In this document: positions 12,582 to 26,921 of the stretch, in pieces
Numbering within the stretch: the first letter of the stretch is position 1
Layout of the letters: each line of letters starts with the position of its first letter
Origin: Hippophae tibetana
Taxonomy: Eukaryota > Streptophyta > Magnoliopsida > Rosales > Elaeagnaceae
DNA length: 64,000 bases
NCBI GenBank assembly: GCA_037013495.1
Contig: CM072802.1
Location: forward strand, 66,430,983 to 66,494,982
Reading direction: 5' to 3'
Notes under the pieces: generated by a model
The model's input: the letters and a program-made list of their open reading frames with translations, nothing else
Databases searched by the model: none
Told to the model about the DNA's origin: nothing
Made by a program: the position numbers and the translations under genes

Positions 12582-13883
12582 GATAACAAGGAATGCTCGT
12601 TATGATGTGCCACAGTTGTGGGCATTGATGGGCACCTTTAACACACCATGCGCAGAACTATATGAAACGATAGAATTTTAGAGCGATTTCTTTCACATAT
12701 GTTTAGAATATTATGTCCTCTCATACTAGAAAGTTTAATGATTATATGGAAACAGGAAGTATTTTTAGTCATTTTTTGAGTATCCGAAAAATCATGAAAA
12801 ATAGAAAATTCGGCAAAAATTATTATTTCTTGTTGGAGGCAATTCCTTTCACCATCTAATATTTATTGATCACAAAATTTTAGATTTGGCATGGTATAAA
12901 TACGAAGATGACAAGGAATGCTCGTTATGAGGTGCCATAGTTGCGGGCATTGATAGGCAATTCTAACACCCCGAGGGCAAAACCATGTCAAACGATGGAA
13001 TTATTGGGCCATTTGTTTCACACATGTTTAGAAGAGTATTCCATCTCGTACTGGAAAGTTTCATTATTTTATGGACACGTGAAATATTTTTAGTCATTTT
13101 TTGAAGTATCCGAAAATTCATTAAAATTAGAAAATTTGGCAAAAATTATTATTTCTTGCTGGATGCAATTCCTTTCATCATCTAAGATTTATTGATCACA
13201 AAATTTTAGATTTGAAATGTGATAAATACGAAGATGACAAGGAATGCTCGTTTGGAGGTGCCACCGTTGCGGGCATTGATGGGTTCCTTTAACACACCGT
13301 GGGCAGAACCATATGAAACGATAGAATTTTATGGCTATTTTTTTCACATATGTTTATAATGGTATGTCATCTCGTACTGGAAATTTTAATGATTTTATGG
13401 AAACGGGAAGTATTTTTAGTCATTTTTTGAAGTATCCGAAAAATCATGAAAAATAGAAAATTCGGCAAAAATTATTATTTCTTGTTGGATGCAATTCCTT
13501 TCATCATCTAAGATTTATTGATCACAAAATATTCTATTTGTCATGGTAAAAATACAAAGATGACAAGGAATGCTCGTTATGATGTGCCACAGTTGTGGGC
13601 ATTGATGGGCACCTTTAACACACCATGCGCAGAACCATATGAAACGATAGAATTTTAGAGCGATTTCTTTCACATATGTTTAGAATATTATGTCCTCTCG
13701 TACTAGAAAGTATAATGATTATATGGAAACGGGAAGTATTTTTAGTCATTTTTTGAGTATCCGAAAAATCATGAAAAATAGAAAATTCGGCAAAAATTAT
13801 TATTTCTTGTTGGATGCAATTCCTTTCACCATCTAATATTTATTGATCACAAAATTTTAGATTTGGCATGGTATAAATACGAA
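12582..13883 (+). repeat. Old-layer marker pair and neighbours
   Basis: The class B monomer at 12,582 has the rare GCGCAGAAC and GAATTTTAGAG variants. The next class A monomer at 12,908 has TGCCATAGTTGCGGGC with GATAGGCAATTC. Closely similar monomers occur at 62,449-63,430 and I noticed none between. The class B monomer at 13,559 repeats the GAGCGATTTC variant, about 980 bp (three monomers) after the first. Confidence 0.82.
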
Positions 13884-15839
13884 GATGACAAGGAATGCTC
13901 GTTTTGAGATGCCACCGTTGCGGGCATTGATGGGCACCTCTAACACCCCGTGAGCAAAACCATATCAAACGATGGAATTATGGGACCATTTTTTTCACAC
14001 ATGCTTAGAATAGTATTACATCTCGTACTGGAAAGTTTCATTATTTTATGGACACGTGAAATATTTTTAGTCATTTTTTGAAGTATCCGAAAATTCATTA
14101 AAATTAGATATTTTGGCAAAAATTATTATTTCTTGTTGGATGCAATTCCTTTCATCCTCTAAGATTTATTGATCACAAAATTTAAGATTTGGCATGGTAT
14201 AAATACGAAGATGACAAGGAATGCTCGTTTTGAGGTGCCACCGTTGCGGGCATTGATAGGCACCTTTAACACACTATGGGCAGAACCATATGAAACGATA
14301 GAATTTTATGGCTATTTTTTTCACATATGTTTATAATGGTATGTCATCTCGTACTGGAAATTTTAATGATTTTATGGAAACGGGAAGTATTTTTAGTCAT
14401 TTTTTGAAGTATCCGAAAAATCATGAAAAATAGAAAATTCGGCAAAAATTATTATTTCTTGTTGGATGCAATTCCTTTCATCATCTAAGATTTATTGATC
14501 ACAAAATATTCTATTTGTCTTGGTAAAAATACAAAGATGACAAGGAATTCTCGTTTTGAGGTGCCACCGTTGCGGGCATTGATGGGCACCTCTAACACCC
14601 CGTGAGCAAAACCATATCAAACGATGGAATTATGGGACAATTATTTACACACATGCTTAGAATAGTATTACATCTGGTACTGGAAAGTTTCATTATTTTA
14701 TGGACACGTGAAATATTTTTAGTCATTTTTTGAAGTATCCGAAAATTCATTAAAATTAGATATTTTGGCAAAAATTATTATTTCTTGTTGGATGCAATTC
14801 CTTTCATCCTCTAAGATTTATTGATCACAAAATTTAAGATTTGGCATGGTATAAATACGAAGATGACAAGGAATGCTCGTTTTGAGGTGCCACCGTTGCG
14901 GCCATTGATAGGCACCTTTAACACACTATGGGCAGAACCATATGAAACGTTAGAATTTTATGGCTATTTTTTTCACATATGTTTATAATGGTATGTCATC
15001 TCGTACTGGAAATTTTAATGATTTTATGGAAACGGGAAGTATTTTTAGTCATTTTTGGAAGTATCCAAAAAATCATGAAAAATAGAAAATTGGGAAAAAA
15101 TTATTATTTCTTGTTGGATGCAATTCCTTTCATCATCTAAGATTTATTGATCACAAAATATTCGATTTGTCATGGTAAAAATACAAAGATGACAAGGAAT
15201 GCTCGTTTTGAGATGCCACCGTTGCGGGCATTGATGGGCACCTCTAACACCCCGTGAGCAAAACCATATCAAACGATGGAATTATGGGACCATTTTTTTC
15301 ACACATGCTTAGAATAGTATTCTATCTCGTACTGGAAAGTTTCATTATTTTATGGACACGTGAAATATTTTTAGTCATTTTTTGAAGTATCCGAAAATTC
15401 ATTAAAATTAGATATTTTGGCAAAAATTATTATTTCTTGTTGGATGCAATTCCTTTCATCCTCTAAGATTTATTGATCACAAAATTTAAGATTTGGCATG
15501 GTACAAATACGAAGATGACAAGGAATGCTCGTTTTGAGGTGCCACCGTTGCGGGCATTGATAGGCACCTTTAACACACTATGGGCAGAACCATATGAAAC
15601 GATAGAATTTTATGGCTATTTTTTTCACATATGTTTATAATGGTATGTCATCTCGTACTGGATATTTTAATGATTTTATGGAAACGGGAAGTATTTTTAG
15701 TCATTTTTGGAAGTATCCGAAAAATCATGAAAAATTGAAAATTGGGAAAACATTATTATTTCTTGTTGGATGCAATTCCTTTCATCATCTAAGATTTATT
15801 GATCACAAAATTTTAGATTTGACATGGTATAAATACGAA
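13884..15839 (+). repeat. Tandem A/B dimer, ~652 bp, three copies
   Basis: Dimers start at about 13,884, 14,537 and 15,188. Each has a class A monomer with CCCGTGAGCAAAACCATATC and GAATTATGGGAC, then a class B monomer with ACACTATGGGCAGAACC and GTTTATAATGG. The GTGAGC variant (from GTGGGC) marks this dimer family throughout 13.9-28.5 kb. Copies differ slightly, for example CAATTATTTACAC at about 14,640. Confidence 0.87.
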
Positions 15840-18800
15840 GATGACAAGGAATGCTCGTTTGGAGGTGCCACCGTTGCGGGCAATGATGGGCACCTTTAAC
15901 ACACCGTGGGCAGAACCATATGAAACGATAGAATTTTATGGCTATTTTTTTCACATATGTTTATAATGGTATGTCATCTCGTAATGGAAATTTTAATGAT
16001 TTTATGGAAACGGGAAGTATTTTTAGTCATTTTTTGAAGTATCCGAAAAATCATGAAAAATAGAAAATTCGGCAAAAATTATTATTTCTTGTTGGATGCA
16101 ATTCCTTTCATCATCTAAGATTTATTGATCACAAAATATTCTATTTGTCATGGTAAAAACACAAAGATGACAAAGAATGCTCGTTTAGAGGTGCCACCGT
16201 TGCGGGCATTGATGGGTACCTCTAACACCCCGTGAGCAAAACCATGTCAAACGATGGAATTATGGGACAATTTTTTTCACACATGCTTAGAATAGTATTC
16301 CATCTCGTACTGGAAAGTTTCATTATTTTATGGACACGTGAAATAGTTTTAGTCATTTTTTGAATTATCCGAAAATTCATTAAAATTAGATATTTTGGCA
16401 AAAATTATTATTTCTTGTTGGATGCAATTCCTTTCATCATCTAAGATTTATTGATCACAAAATTTAAGATTTGGCATGGTATAAATACGAAGATGACAAG
16501 GAATGCTCGTTTTGAGGTGCCACCGTTGCGGCCATTGATAGGCACCTTTAACACACTATGGGCAGAACCATATGAAACGATAGAATTTTATAGCTATTTT
16601 TTTCACATATGTTTATAATGGTATGTCATCTCGTACTGGAAATTTTAATGATTTTATGGAAACCGGAAGTATTTTTAGTCATTTTTTGAAGTATCCGAAA
16701 AATCATGAGAAATAGAAAATTCGTCAAAAATTATTATTTCTTGTTGGATGCAATTCCTTTCATCATCTAAGATTTATTGATCACAAAATATTTGATTTGT
16801 TATGGTAAAAAAACAAAGATGACAAGGAATGCTCGTTTTGAGGTGCCACCGTTGCGGGCATTAATGGGCACCTCTAACACCCACTGGGCAAACCCAGGTC
16901 AAATGATGGAATTATTGGGCCACTTTTTTCACACATGTTTAGAAAATTATTCCATCTCGTACTCGAAAGTTTCATGATTTTATGGACACGTGAAATATTT
17001 TTAGTCATTTTTTGAAGTATCCGAAAATTCATTAAAATTAGATATTTTGGCAAAAATTATTATTTCTTGTTGGATGCAATTCCTTTCATCCTCTAAGATT
17101 TATTGATCACAAAATTTAAGATTTGGCATGGTATAAATACGAAGATGACAAGGAATGCTCGTTTTGAGGTGCCACCGTTGCGGGCATTGATAGGCACCTT
17201 TAACACACTATGGGCAGAACCATATGAAACGATAGAATTTTATGGCTATTTTTTTCACATATGTTTATAATGGTATGTCATCTCGTACTGGAAATTTTAA
17301 TGATTTTATGGAAACGGGAAGTATTTTTAGTCATTTTTGGAAGTATCCGAAAAATAATGAAAAATAGAAAATTGGGAAAAAATTATTATTTCTTGTTGGA
17401 TGCAATTCCTTTCATCATCTAAGATTTATTGATCACAAAATTTTAGATTTGACATGGTATAAATACGAAGATGACAAGGAATGCTCGTTTGGAGGTGCCA
17501 CCGTTGCGGGCATTGATGGGCACCTTTAACACACCGTGGGCACAACCATATGAAACGATAGAATTTTATGGCTATTTTTTTCACATATGTTTATAATGGT
17601 ATGTCATCTCGTACTGGAAATTTTATTTATTTTATGGAAACGGGAAGTATTTTTAGTCATTTTTTGAAGTATCCGAAAAATCAAGAAAAATAGAAAATTC
17701 GGGAAAAATTATTATTTCTGGTCGGATGCAATTCCTTTCATCATCTAAGATTTATTGATCACAAAATATTCTATTTGTCATGGTATAAATACGAAGATGA
17801 CAAGGAATGCTCGTTTGGAGGTGCCACCGTTGCGGGCATTGATTGGCACCTTTAACACACCGTGGGCAGAACCATATGAAACGATAGAATTTTATGGCTA
17901 TTTTTTTCACATATGTTTATAATGGTATGTCATCTCGTACTGGAAATTTTAATGATTTTATGGAAACGGGAAGTATTTTGAGTCATTTTTGGAAGTATCC
18001 GAAAAATCATGAAAAATAGAAAATTGGGAAAAAATTATTATTTCTTGTTGGATGCAATTCCTTTCATCATCTAAGATTTATTGATCACAAAATATTCGAT
18101 TTGTTTTGGTAAAAATACAAAGATGACAAGGAATGCTCGTTTTGTGGTGCCAACGTTGCGGGCATTAATGGGCACCTCTAACACCCCGTGGGCAAACCCA
18201 CGTCAAACGATTGAATTATTGGGCCATTTTTTTCACACATGTTTAGAATAGTATTCCATCTCGTACTAGAAAGTTTCATGATTTTATGGACACGTGAAAT
18301 ATTTTTAGTCATTTTTTCAAGTATCCGAAAATTCATTAAAGTTAGATATTTTGGCAAAAATTATTATTTCTTGTTGGATGCAATTCCTTTCATCATCTAA
18401 GATTTATTGATCACAAAATTTAAGATTTGGCATGGTATAAATACTATGATGACAAGGAATGCTCGTTTTGAGGTGCCACCGTTGCGGGCATTGATGGGTT
18501 CCTTTAACACACCGTGGGCAGAACCATATGAAACGATAGAATTTTATGGCTATTTTTTTCACATATGTTTATAATGGTATGTCATCTCGTACTGGAAATT
18601 TTAATGATTTTATGGAAACGGGAAGTATTTTTAGTCATTTTTGGAAGTATCCGAAAAATAATGAAAAATAGAAAATTGGGAAAAAATTATTATTTCTTGT
18701 TGGATGCAATTCCTTTCATCATCTAAGATTTATTGATCACAAAATTTTAGATTTGACATGGTATAAATACGAAGATGACAAGGAATGCTCGTTTGGAGGT

Positions 18801-18979
18801 GCCACCGTTGCGGGCATTGATGGGCACCTTTAACACACCGTGGACAGAACCATATGAAACGATAGAATTTTATGGCTATTTTTTTCACATATGTTTATAA
18901 TGGTATGTCATCTCGTAATGGAAATTTTAATGATTTTATGGAAACGGGAAGTATTTTTAGTCATTTTTTGAAGTATCCG
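15840..18979 (+). repeat. Mixed class A and B monomers, B-rich
   Basis: Ten monomers start at about 15,840, 16,167, 16,492, 16,818, 17,144, 17,470, 17,797, 18,122, 18,448 and 18,774. The class order is B A B A B B B A B B. Class B monomers have GTTTATAATGG and CACCTTTAACACAC. I see no simple local HOR period here, but the individual variants also occur on either side. No gene is seen. Confidence 0.85.
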
Positions 18980-21240
18980 AAAAATCATGAAAAATAGAAA
19001 ATTCGGCAAAAATTATTATTTCTTGCTGGATGCAATTCCTTTCATCATCTATGATTTTTTGATCACAAAATTTTAGATTTGACTTGTTATAAATACGAAG
19101 ATGACAAGGAATGCTCGTTTGTAGGTGCCACCGTTGCGGGCATTGATGGGCACCTTTAACACACCGTGGACAGAACCATATGAAACGATAGAATTTTATG
19201 GCTATTTTTTTCACATATGTTTATAATGGTATGTCATCTCGTACTGGAAATTTTAATGATTTTATGGAAACGGGAAGTATTTTTAGTCATTTTTTGAAGT
19301 ATCCGAAAAATCATGAAAAATAGAAAATTCGGCAAAAATTATTATTTCTTGTTGGATGCAATTCCTTTCATCATCTAAGATTTATTGATCACAAAATATT
19401 CGATTTGTCATGGTAAAAATACAGAGATGACAAGGAATGCTCTTTTTGAGATGCCATCGTTGCGGGCATTAATGGGCACCTCTAACACCCCCTTGGCAAA
19501 CCCAGGTCAAATGATGGAATTATTGGGCCATTTTTTTCACACATGTTTAGAATATTATTCTATCTCGTACTAGAAAGTTGCATGATTTTATGGACACGTG
19601 AAATATTTTTAGTCATTTTTTGAAGTATCCGAAAAATTCATTAAAATTAGAAAATTTGGCAAAAATTATTATTTCTTGCTGGATGCAATTCTTTTCATCA
19701 TCTAAGATTTATTGATCACAAAATTTTAGATTTGACATGGTATAAATACGAAGATGACAAGGAATGCTCGTTTGGAGGTGCCACCGTTGCGGGCATTGAT
19801 GGGCACCTTTAACACACCGTGGACAGAACCATATGAAACGATAGAATTTTATGGCTATTTTTTCACATATGTTTATAATGGTATGTCATCTCGTACTGGA
19901 AATTTTAATGATTTTATGGAAACGGGAAGTATTTTTAGTCATTTTTTGAAGTATCCGAAAAATCATGAAAAATAGAAAATTCGGCAAAAATTATTATTTC
20001 TTGTTGGATGCAATTCCTTTCATCATCTAAGATTTATTGATCACAAAATTTTAGATTTGACATGGTATAATTACGAAGATGACAAGGAATGCTAGTTTGG
20101 AGGTGCCACCGTTGCGGGCATTGATGGGCACCTTTAACACACCGTGGACAGAATCATATGAAACGATAGAATTTTATGGCTATTTTTTCACATATGTTTA
20201 TAATGGTATGTCATCTCGTACTGGAAATTTTAATGATTTTATGGAAACGGGAAGTATTTTTAGTCATTTTTTGAAGTATCCGAAAAATCATTAAAAATAG
20301 AAAATTCGGCAAAAATTATTATTTCTTATTGGATGCAATTCCTTTCATCATCTAAGATTTATTGATCACAAAATATTCTATTTGTCATGGTAAAAATACA
20401 AAGATGACAAGGAATGCTCGTTTTGAGATGCCACCGTTGCGGGCATTGATGGGAACCTCTAACACTCCGTGAGCAAAACTATATCAAACGATGGAATTCT
20501 GGGACCATTTTTTTCACACATGCTTAGAATAGTATTCTATCTCGTACTGGAAAGTTTCATTATTTTATGGACACGTGAAATATTTTTAGTCATTTTTTGA
20601 AGTATTCGAAAATTCATTAAAATTAGATATTTTGGCAAAAATTATTATTTCTTGTTGGATGCAATTCCTTTCATCCTCTAAGATTTATTGATCACAAAAT
20701 TTTAGATTTGACATGGTATAAATACGAAGATGACAAGGAATGCTCGTTTGTAGGTGCCACCGTTGCGGGCATTGATGGGCACCTTTAACACACCGTGGAC
20801 AGAACCAGAAGAAACGATAGAATTTTATGGCTATTTTTTTCACATATGTTTATAATGGTATGTCATCTCGTACTGGAAATTTTAATGATTTTATGGAAAC
20901 GGGAAGTATTTTTAGTTATTTTTTGAAGTATCCGAAAAATCATGAAAAATAGAAAATTCGGCAAAAATTATTATTTATTGTTGGATGCAATTCCTTTCAT
21001 CATCTAAGATTTATTGATCACAAAATATTCGATTTGTCATGGTAAAAATACAAAGATGACAAGGAATGCTCGTTTTGAGATGCCACCGTTGCGGGCATTA
21101 ATGGGGACCTCTAACACCCCCTCGGCAAACCCAGGTCAAATGATGGAATTATTGGGCCATTTTTTTCACACATGTTTAGAATATTATTCCATCTCGTACT
21201 CGAAAGTTTCATGATTTTATGGACACGTGAAATATTTTTA
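18980..21240 (+). repeat. ~2.26-kb duplicated block, copy 1 (offset 3,910 bp)
   Basis: Private variants recur 3,910 bp downstream: GACTTGTTATAAATACG at about 19,080 and 22,990, TCTTTTTGAGATGCCATCG at about 19,440 and 23,350, CTAGAAAGTTGCATG at about 19,570 and 23,480, and GGAATTCTGGGACC at about 20,495 and 24,405. One difference is CCAGAAGAAACG at 20,805 against CCATATGAAACG. The block spans about seven monomers. By eye the two copies are nearly identical, so the duplication is recent. Confidence 0.88.
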
Positions 21241-22889
21241 GTCATTTTTTGAAGTATCCGAAAAATTCATTAAAATTAGAAAATTTGGCAAAAATTATTA
21301 TATCTTGCTGGATGCAATTCCTTTCATCATCTAAGATTTATTGATCACAAAATTTTAGATTTGACATGGTATAAATACGAAGATGACAAGGAATGCTCGT
21401 TTGGAGGTTCCACCGTTGCGGGCATTGATGGGCACCTTTAACACACCGTGGACAGAACCATATGAAACGATAGAATTTTATGGCTATTTTTTCACATATG
21501 TTTATAATGGTATGTCATCTCGTACTGGAAATTTTAATGATTTTATGGAAACGGGAAGTATTTTTAGTCATTTTTTGAAGTATCCGAAAAATCATGAAAA
21601 ATAGAAAATTCGGCAAAAATTATTATTTCTTGTTGGATGCAATTCCTTTCATCATCTAAGATTTATTGATCACAAAATTTTAGATTTGACATGGTATAAT
21701 TACGAAGATGACAAGGAATGCTAGTTTGGAGGTGCCACCGTTGCGGGCATTGATGGGCACCTTTAACACACCGTGGACAGAATCATATGAAACGATAGAA
21801 TTTTATGGCTATTTTTTCACATATGTTTATAATGGTATGTCATCTCGTACTGGAAATTTTAATGATTTTATGGAAACGGGAAGTATTTTTAGTCATTTTT
21901 TGAAGTATCCGAAAAATCATGAAAAATAGAAAATTCGGCAAAAATTATTATTTCTTGTTGGATGCAATTCCTTTCATCATCTAAGATTTATTGATCACAA
22001 AATATTCTATTTGTCATGGTAAAAATACAAAGATGACAAGGAATGCTCGTTTTGAGGTGCCACCGTTGCGGGCATTGATGGGCACCTCTAACACCCCGTG
22101 AGCAAAACCATATCAAACGATGGAATTATGGGACCATTTTTTTCACACATGCTTAGAATAGTATTCCATCTCGTACTGGAAAGTTTCATTATTTTATGGA
22201 CACGTGAAATATTTTTAGTCATTTTTTGAAGTATCCGAAAATTCATTAAAATTAGATATTTTGGCAAAAATTATTATTTCTTGTTGGATGCAATTCCTTT
22301 CATCCTCTAAGATTTATTGATCACAAAATTTAAGATTTGGCATGGTATAAATACGAAGATGACAAGGAATGCTCGTTTTGAGGTGCCACCGTTGCGGGCA
22401 TTGATAGGCACCTTTAACACACTATGGGCAGAACCATATGAAACGATAGAATTTTATGGCTATTTTTTCACATATGTTTATAATGGTATGTCATCTCGTA
22501 CTGGAAATTTTAATGGTTTTATGGAAACGGGAAGTATTTTTAGTCATTTTTTGAAGTATCCGAAAAATCATGAAAAATAGAAAATTCGGCAAAAATTATT
22601 ATTTCTTATTGGATGCAATTCCTTTCATCATCTAAGATTTATTGATCACAAAATATTCGATTTGTCATGGTAAAAATACAAAGATGACAAGGAATGCTCT
22701 TTTTGAGATGCCATCGTTGCGGGCATTAATGGGCACCTCTAACACCCCCTTGGCAAACCCAGGTCAAATGATTGAATTATTGGGCCATTTTTTTCACACA
22801 TGTTTAGAATATTATTCCATCTCGTACTCGAAAGTTTCATGATTTTATGGACACGTGAAATATTTTTAGTCATTTTTTGAAGTATCCGA
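21241..22889 (+). repeat. Five monomers between the duplicated blocks
   Basis: Monomers start at about 21,382, 21,707, 22,032, 22,358 and 22,683. The stretch 21,209-22,030 repeats 19,580-20,400 at an offset of 1,629 bp (five monomers), including the unusual TATAATTACG and GAATGCTAGTTTGG variants and the six-T CTATTTTTTCACAT form. Local amplification therefore happened in more than one step. Confidence 0.83.
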
Positions 22890-25150
22890 AAAATTCATGA
22901 AAAATAGAAAATTCGGCAAAAATTATTATTTCTTGCTGGATGCAATTCCTTTCATCATCTAAGATTTATTGATCACAAAATTTTAGATTTGACTTGTTAT
23001 AAATACGAAGATGACAAGGAATGCTCGTTTGTAGGTGCCACCGTTGCGGGCATTGATGGGCACCTTTAACACACCGTGGACAGAACCATATGAAACGATA
23101 GAATTTTATGGCTATTTTTTTCACATATGTTTATAATGGTATGTCATCTCGTACTGGAAATTTTATTTATTTTATGGAAACGGGAAGTATTTTTAGTCAT
23201 TTTTTGAAGTATCCGAAAAATCATGAAAAATAGAAAATTCGGCAAAAATTATTATTTCTTGTTGGATGCAATTCCTTTCATCATCTAAGATTTATTGATC
23301 ACAAAATATTCGATTTGTCATGGTAAAAATACAAAGATGACAAGGAATGCTCTTTTTGAGATGCCATCGTTGCGGGCATTAATGGGCACCTCTAACACCC
23401 CCTTGGCAAACCCAGGTCAAATGATGGAATTATTGGGCCATTTTTTTCACACATGTTTAGAATATTATTCTATCTCGTACTAGAAAGTTGCATGATTTTA
23501 TGGACACGTGAAATATTTTTAGTCATTTTTTGAAGTATCCGAAAAATTCATTAAAATTAGAAAATTTGGCAAAAATTATTATTTCTTGCTGGATGCAATT
23601 CTTTTCATCATCTAAGATTTATTGATCACAAAATTTTAGATTTGACATGGTATAAATACGAAGATGACAAGGAATGCTCGTTTGGAGGTGCCACCGTTGC
23701 GGGCATTGATGGGCACCTTTAACACACCGTGGACAGAACCATATGAAACGATAGAATTTTATGGCTATTTTTTCACATATGTTTATAATGGTATGTCATC
23801 TCGTACTGGAAATTTTAATGATTTTATGGAAACGGGAAGTATTTTTAGTCATTTTTTGAAGTATCCGAAAAATCATGAAAAATAGAAAATTCGGCAAAAA
23901 TTATTATTTCTTGTTGGATGCAATTCCTTTCATCATCTAAGATTTATTGATCACAAAATTTTAGATTTGACATGGTATAATTACGAAGATGACAAGGAAT
24001 GCTAGTTTGGAGGTGCCACCGTTGCGGGCATTGATGGGCACCTTTAACACACCGTGGACAGAATCATATGAAACGATAGAATTTTATGGCTATTTTTTCA
24101 CATATGTTTATAATGGTATGTCATCTCGTACTGGAAATTTTAATGATTTTATGGAAACGGGAAGTATTTTTAGTCATTTTTTGAAGTATCCGAAAAATCA
24201 TGAAAAATAGAAAATTCGGCAAAAATTATTATTTCTTATTGGATGCAATTCCTTTCATCATCTAAGATTTATTGATCACAAAATATTCTATTTGTCATGG
24301 TAAAAATACAAAGATGACAAGGAATGCTCGTTTTGAGATGCCACCGTTGCGGGCATTGATGGGCACCTCTAACACCCCGTGAGCAAAACTATATCAAACG
24401 ATGGAATTCTGGGACCATTTTTTTCACACATGCTTAGAATAGTATTCTATCTCGTACTGGAAAGTTTCATTATTTTATGGACACGTGAAATATTTTTAGT
24501 CATTTTTTGAAGTATTCGAAAATTCATTAAAATTAGATATTTTGGCAAAAATTATTATTTCTTGTTGGATGCAATTCCTTTCATCCTCTAAGATTTATTG
24601 ATCACAAAATTTTAGATTTGACATGGTATAAATACGAAGATGACAAGGAATGCTCGTTTGTAGGTGCCACCGTTGCGGGCATTGATGGGCACCTTTAACA
24701 CACCGTGGACAGAACCATATGAAACGATAGAATTTTATGGCTATTTTTTTCACATATGTTTATAATGGTATGTCATCTCGTACTGGAAATTTTAATGATT
24801 TTATGGAAACGGGAAGTATTTTTAGTTATTTTTTGAAGTATCCGAAAAATCATGAAAAATAGAAAATTCGGCAAAAATTATTATTTATTGTTGGATGCAA
24901 TTCCTTTCATCATCTAAGATTTATTGATCACAAAATATTCGATTTGTCATGGTAAAAATACAAAGATGACAAGGAATGCTCGTTTTGAGATGCCACCGTT
25001 GCGGGCATTAATGGGGACCTCTAACACCCCCTCGGCAAACCCAGGTCAAATGATGGAATTATTGGGCCATTTTTTTCACACATGTTTAGAATATTATTTC
25101 ATCTCGTACTCGAAAGTTTCATGATTTTATGGACACGTGAAATATTTTTA
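22890..25150 (+). repeat. ~2.26-kb duplicated block, copy 2
   Basis: This is the second copy of 18,980-21,240. Its left edge lies in a chimeric monomer: at about 22,880 GAAAAATTCAT (class A style) runs straight into GAAAAATAGAAAATTCGGC (class B style). Its right edge is near 25,150, where GAAAAATTCATT becomes GAAAATTCATT and the following class B monomer switches to TTTTACATTTGACATGG. Confidence 0.86.
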
Positions 25151-26921
25151 GTCATTTTTTGAAGTATCCGAAAATTCATTAAAATTAGAAAATTTGGCAA
25201 AAATTATTATTTCTTGCTGGATGCAATTCCTTTCATCATCTAAGATTTATTGATCACAAAATTTTACATTTGACATGGTATAAATACGAAGATGACAAGG
25301 AATGCTCGTTTGGAGGTGCCACCGTTGCGGGCATTGATGGGCACCTTTAACACACCGTGGACAGAACCATATGAAACGATAGAATTTTATGGCTATTTTT
25401 TTCACATATGTGTATAATGGTATGTCATCTCGTACTGGAAATTTTAATGATTTTATGGAAACGGGAAGTATTTTTAGTTATTTTTTGAAGTATCCGAAAA
25501 ATCATGAAAAATAGAAAATTCGGCAAAAATTATTATTTCTTGTTGGATGCAATTCCTTTCATCATCTAAGATTTATTGATCACAAAATATTCGATTTGTC
25601 ATGGTAAAAATACAAAGATGACAAGGAATGCTCGTTTTGAGATGCCACCGTTGCGGGCATTAATGGGGACCTCTAACACCCCCTCGGCAAACCCAGGTCA
25701 AATGATGGAATTATTGGGCCATTTTTTTCACACATGTTTAGAATATTATTTCATCTCGTACTCGAAAGTTTCATGATTTTATGGACACGTGAAATATTTT
25801 TAGTCATTTTTTGAAGTATCCGAAAATTCATTAAAATTAGAAAATTTGGCAAAAATTATTATTTCTTGCTGGATGCAATTCCTTTCATCATCTAAGATTT
25901 ATTGATCACAAAATTTTACATTTGACATGGTATAAATACGAAGATGACAAGGAATGCTCGTTTGGAGGTGCAACCGTTGCGGGCATTGATGGGCACCTTT
26001 AACACACCGTGGACAGAACCATATGAAACGATAGAATTTTATGGCTATTTTTTTCACATATGTGTATAATGGTATGTCATCTCGTACTGGAAATTTTAAT
26101 GATTTTATGGAAACGGGAAGTATTTTTAGTCATTTTTTGAAGTATCCGAAAAATCATGAAAAATAGAAAATTCGGCAAAAATTATTATTTCTTGTTGGAT
26201 GCAATTCCTTTCATCATCTAAGATTTATTGATCACAAAATATTCTATTTGTCATGGTAAAAATACAAAGATGACAAGGAATGCTCGTTTTGAGATGCCAC
26301 CGTTGCGGGCATTAATGGGCACCTCTAACACCCCCTGGGCAAACCCAGGTCAAATGATAGAATTATTTGGCCATTTTTTTCACACATGTTTAGAATATTA
26401 TTCCATCTCGTACTCGAAAGTTTCATGATTTTATGGACACGTGAAATATTTTTAGTCATTTTTTGAAGTATCCGAAAATTCATTAAAATTAGAAAATTTG
26501 GCAAAAATTATTATTTCTTGCTGGATGCAATTCCTTTCATCATCTAAGATTTATTGATCACAAAATTTTACATTTGACATGGTATAAATACGAAGATGAC
26601 AAGGAATGCTCGTTTGGAGGTGCCACCGTTGCGGGCATTGATGGGCACCTTTAACACACCGTGGACAGAACCATATGAAACGATAGAATTTTATTGCTAT
26701 TTTTTTCAATATATGTTTATAATGGTATGTCATCTCGTACTGGAAATTTTAATGATTTTATGGAAACGGGAAGTATTTTTAGTCATTTTTTGAAGTATCC
26801 GAAAAATCATGAAAAATAGAAAATTCGGCAAAAATTATTATTTCTTGTTGGATGCAATTCCTTTCATCATCTAAGATTTATTGATCACAAAATATTCTAT
26901 TTGTCATGGTAAAAATACAAA
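24965..26921 (+). repeat. Tandem A/B dimer, 652 bp, three copies
   Basis: Dimers start at about 24,965, 25,617 and 26,269. The class A member has GAGATGCCACCG and CAAACCCAGGTCAAATG, and the class B member has TTTTACATTTGACATGG and GGACAGAACC. The first two class B copies share CATATGTGTATAATGG. The third copy has begun to differ (TTTATTGCTAT, TTCAATATATG). This dimer family differs from the one at 13,884. Confidence 0.87.

Noticed and set aside
18957..19214. Reverse-strand reading frames (also 5,796-6,002 and 26,551-26,733)
   Set aside because: They are complement-strand readings of ordinary monomers and are not kept in neighbouring copies.
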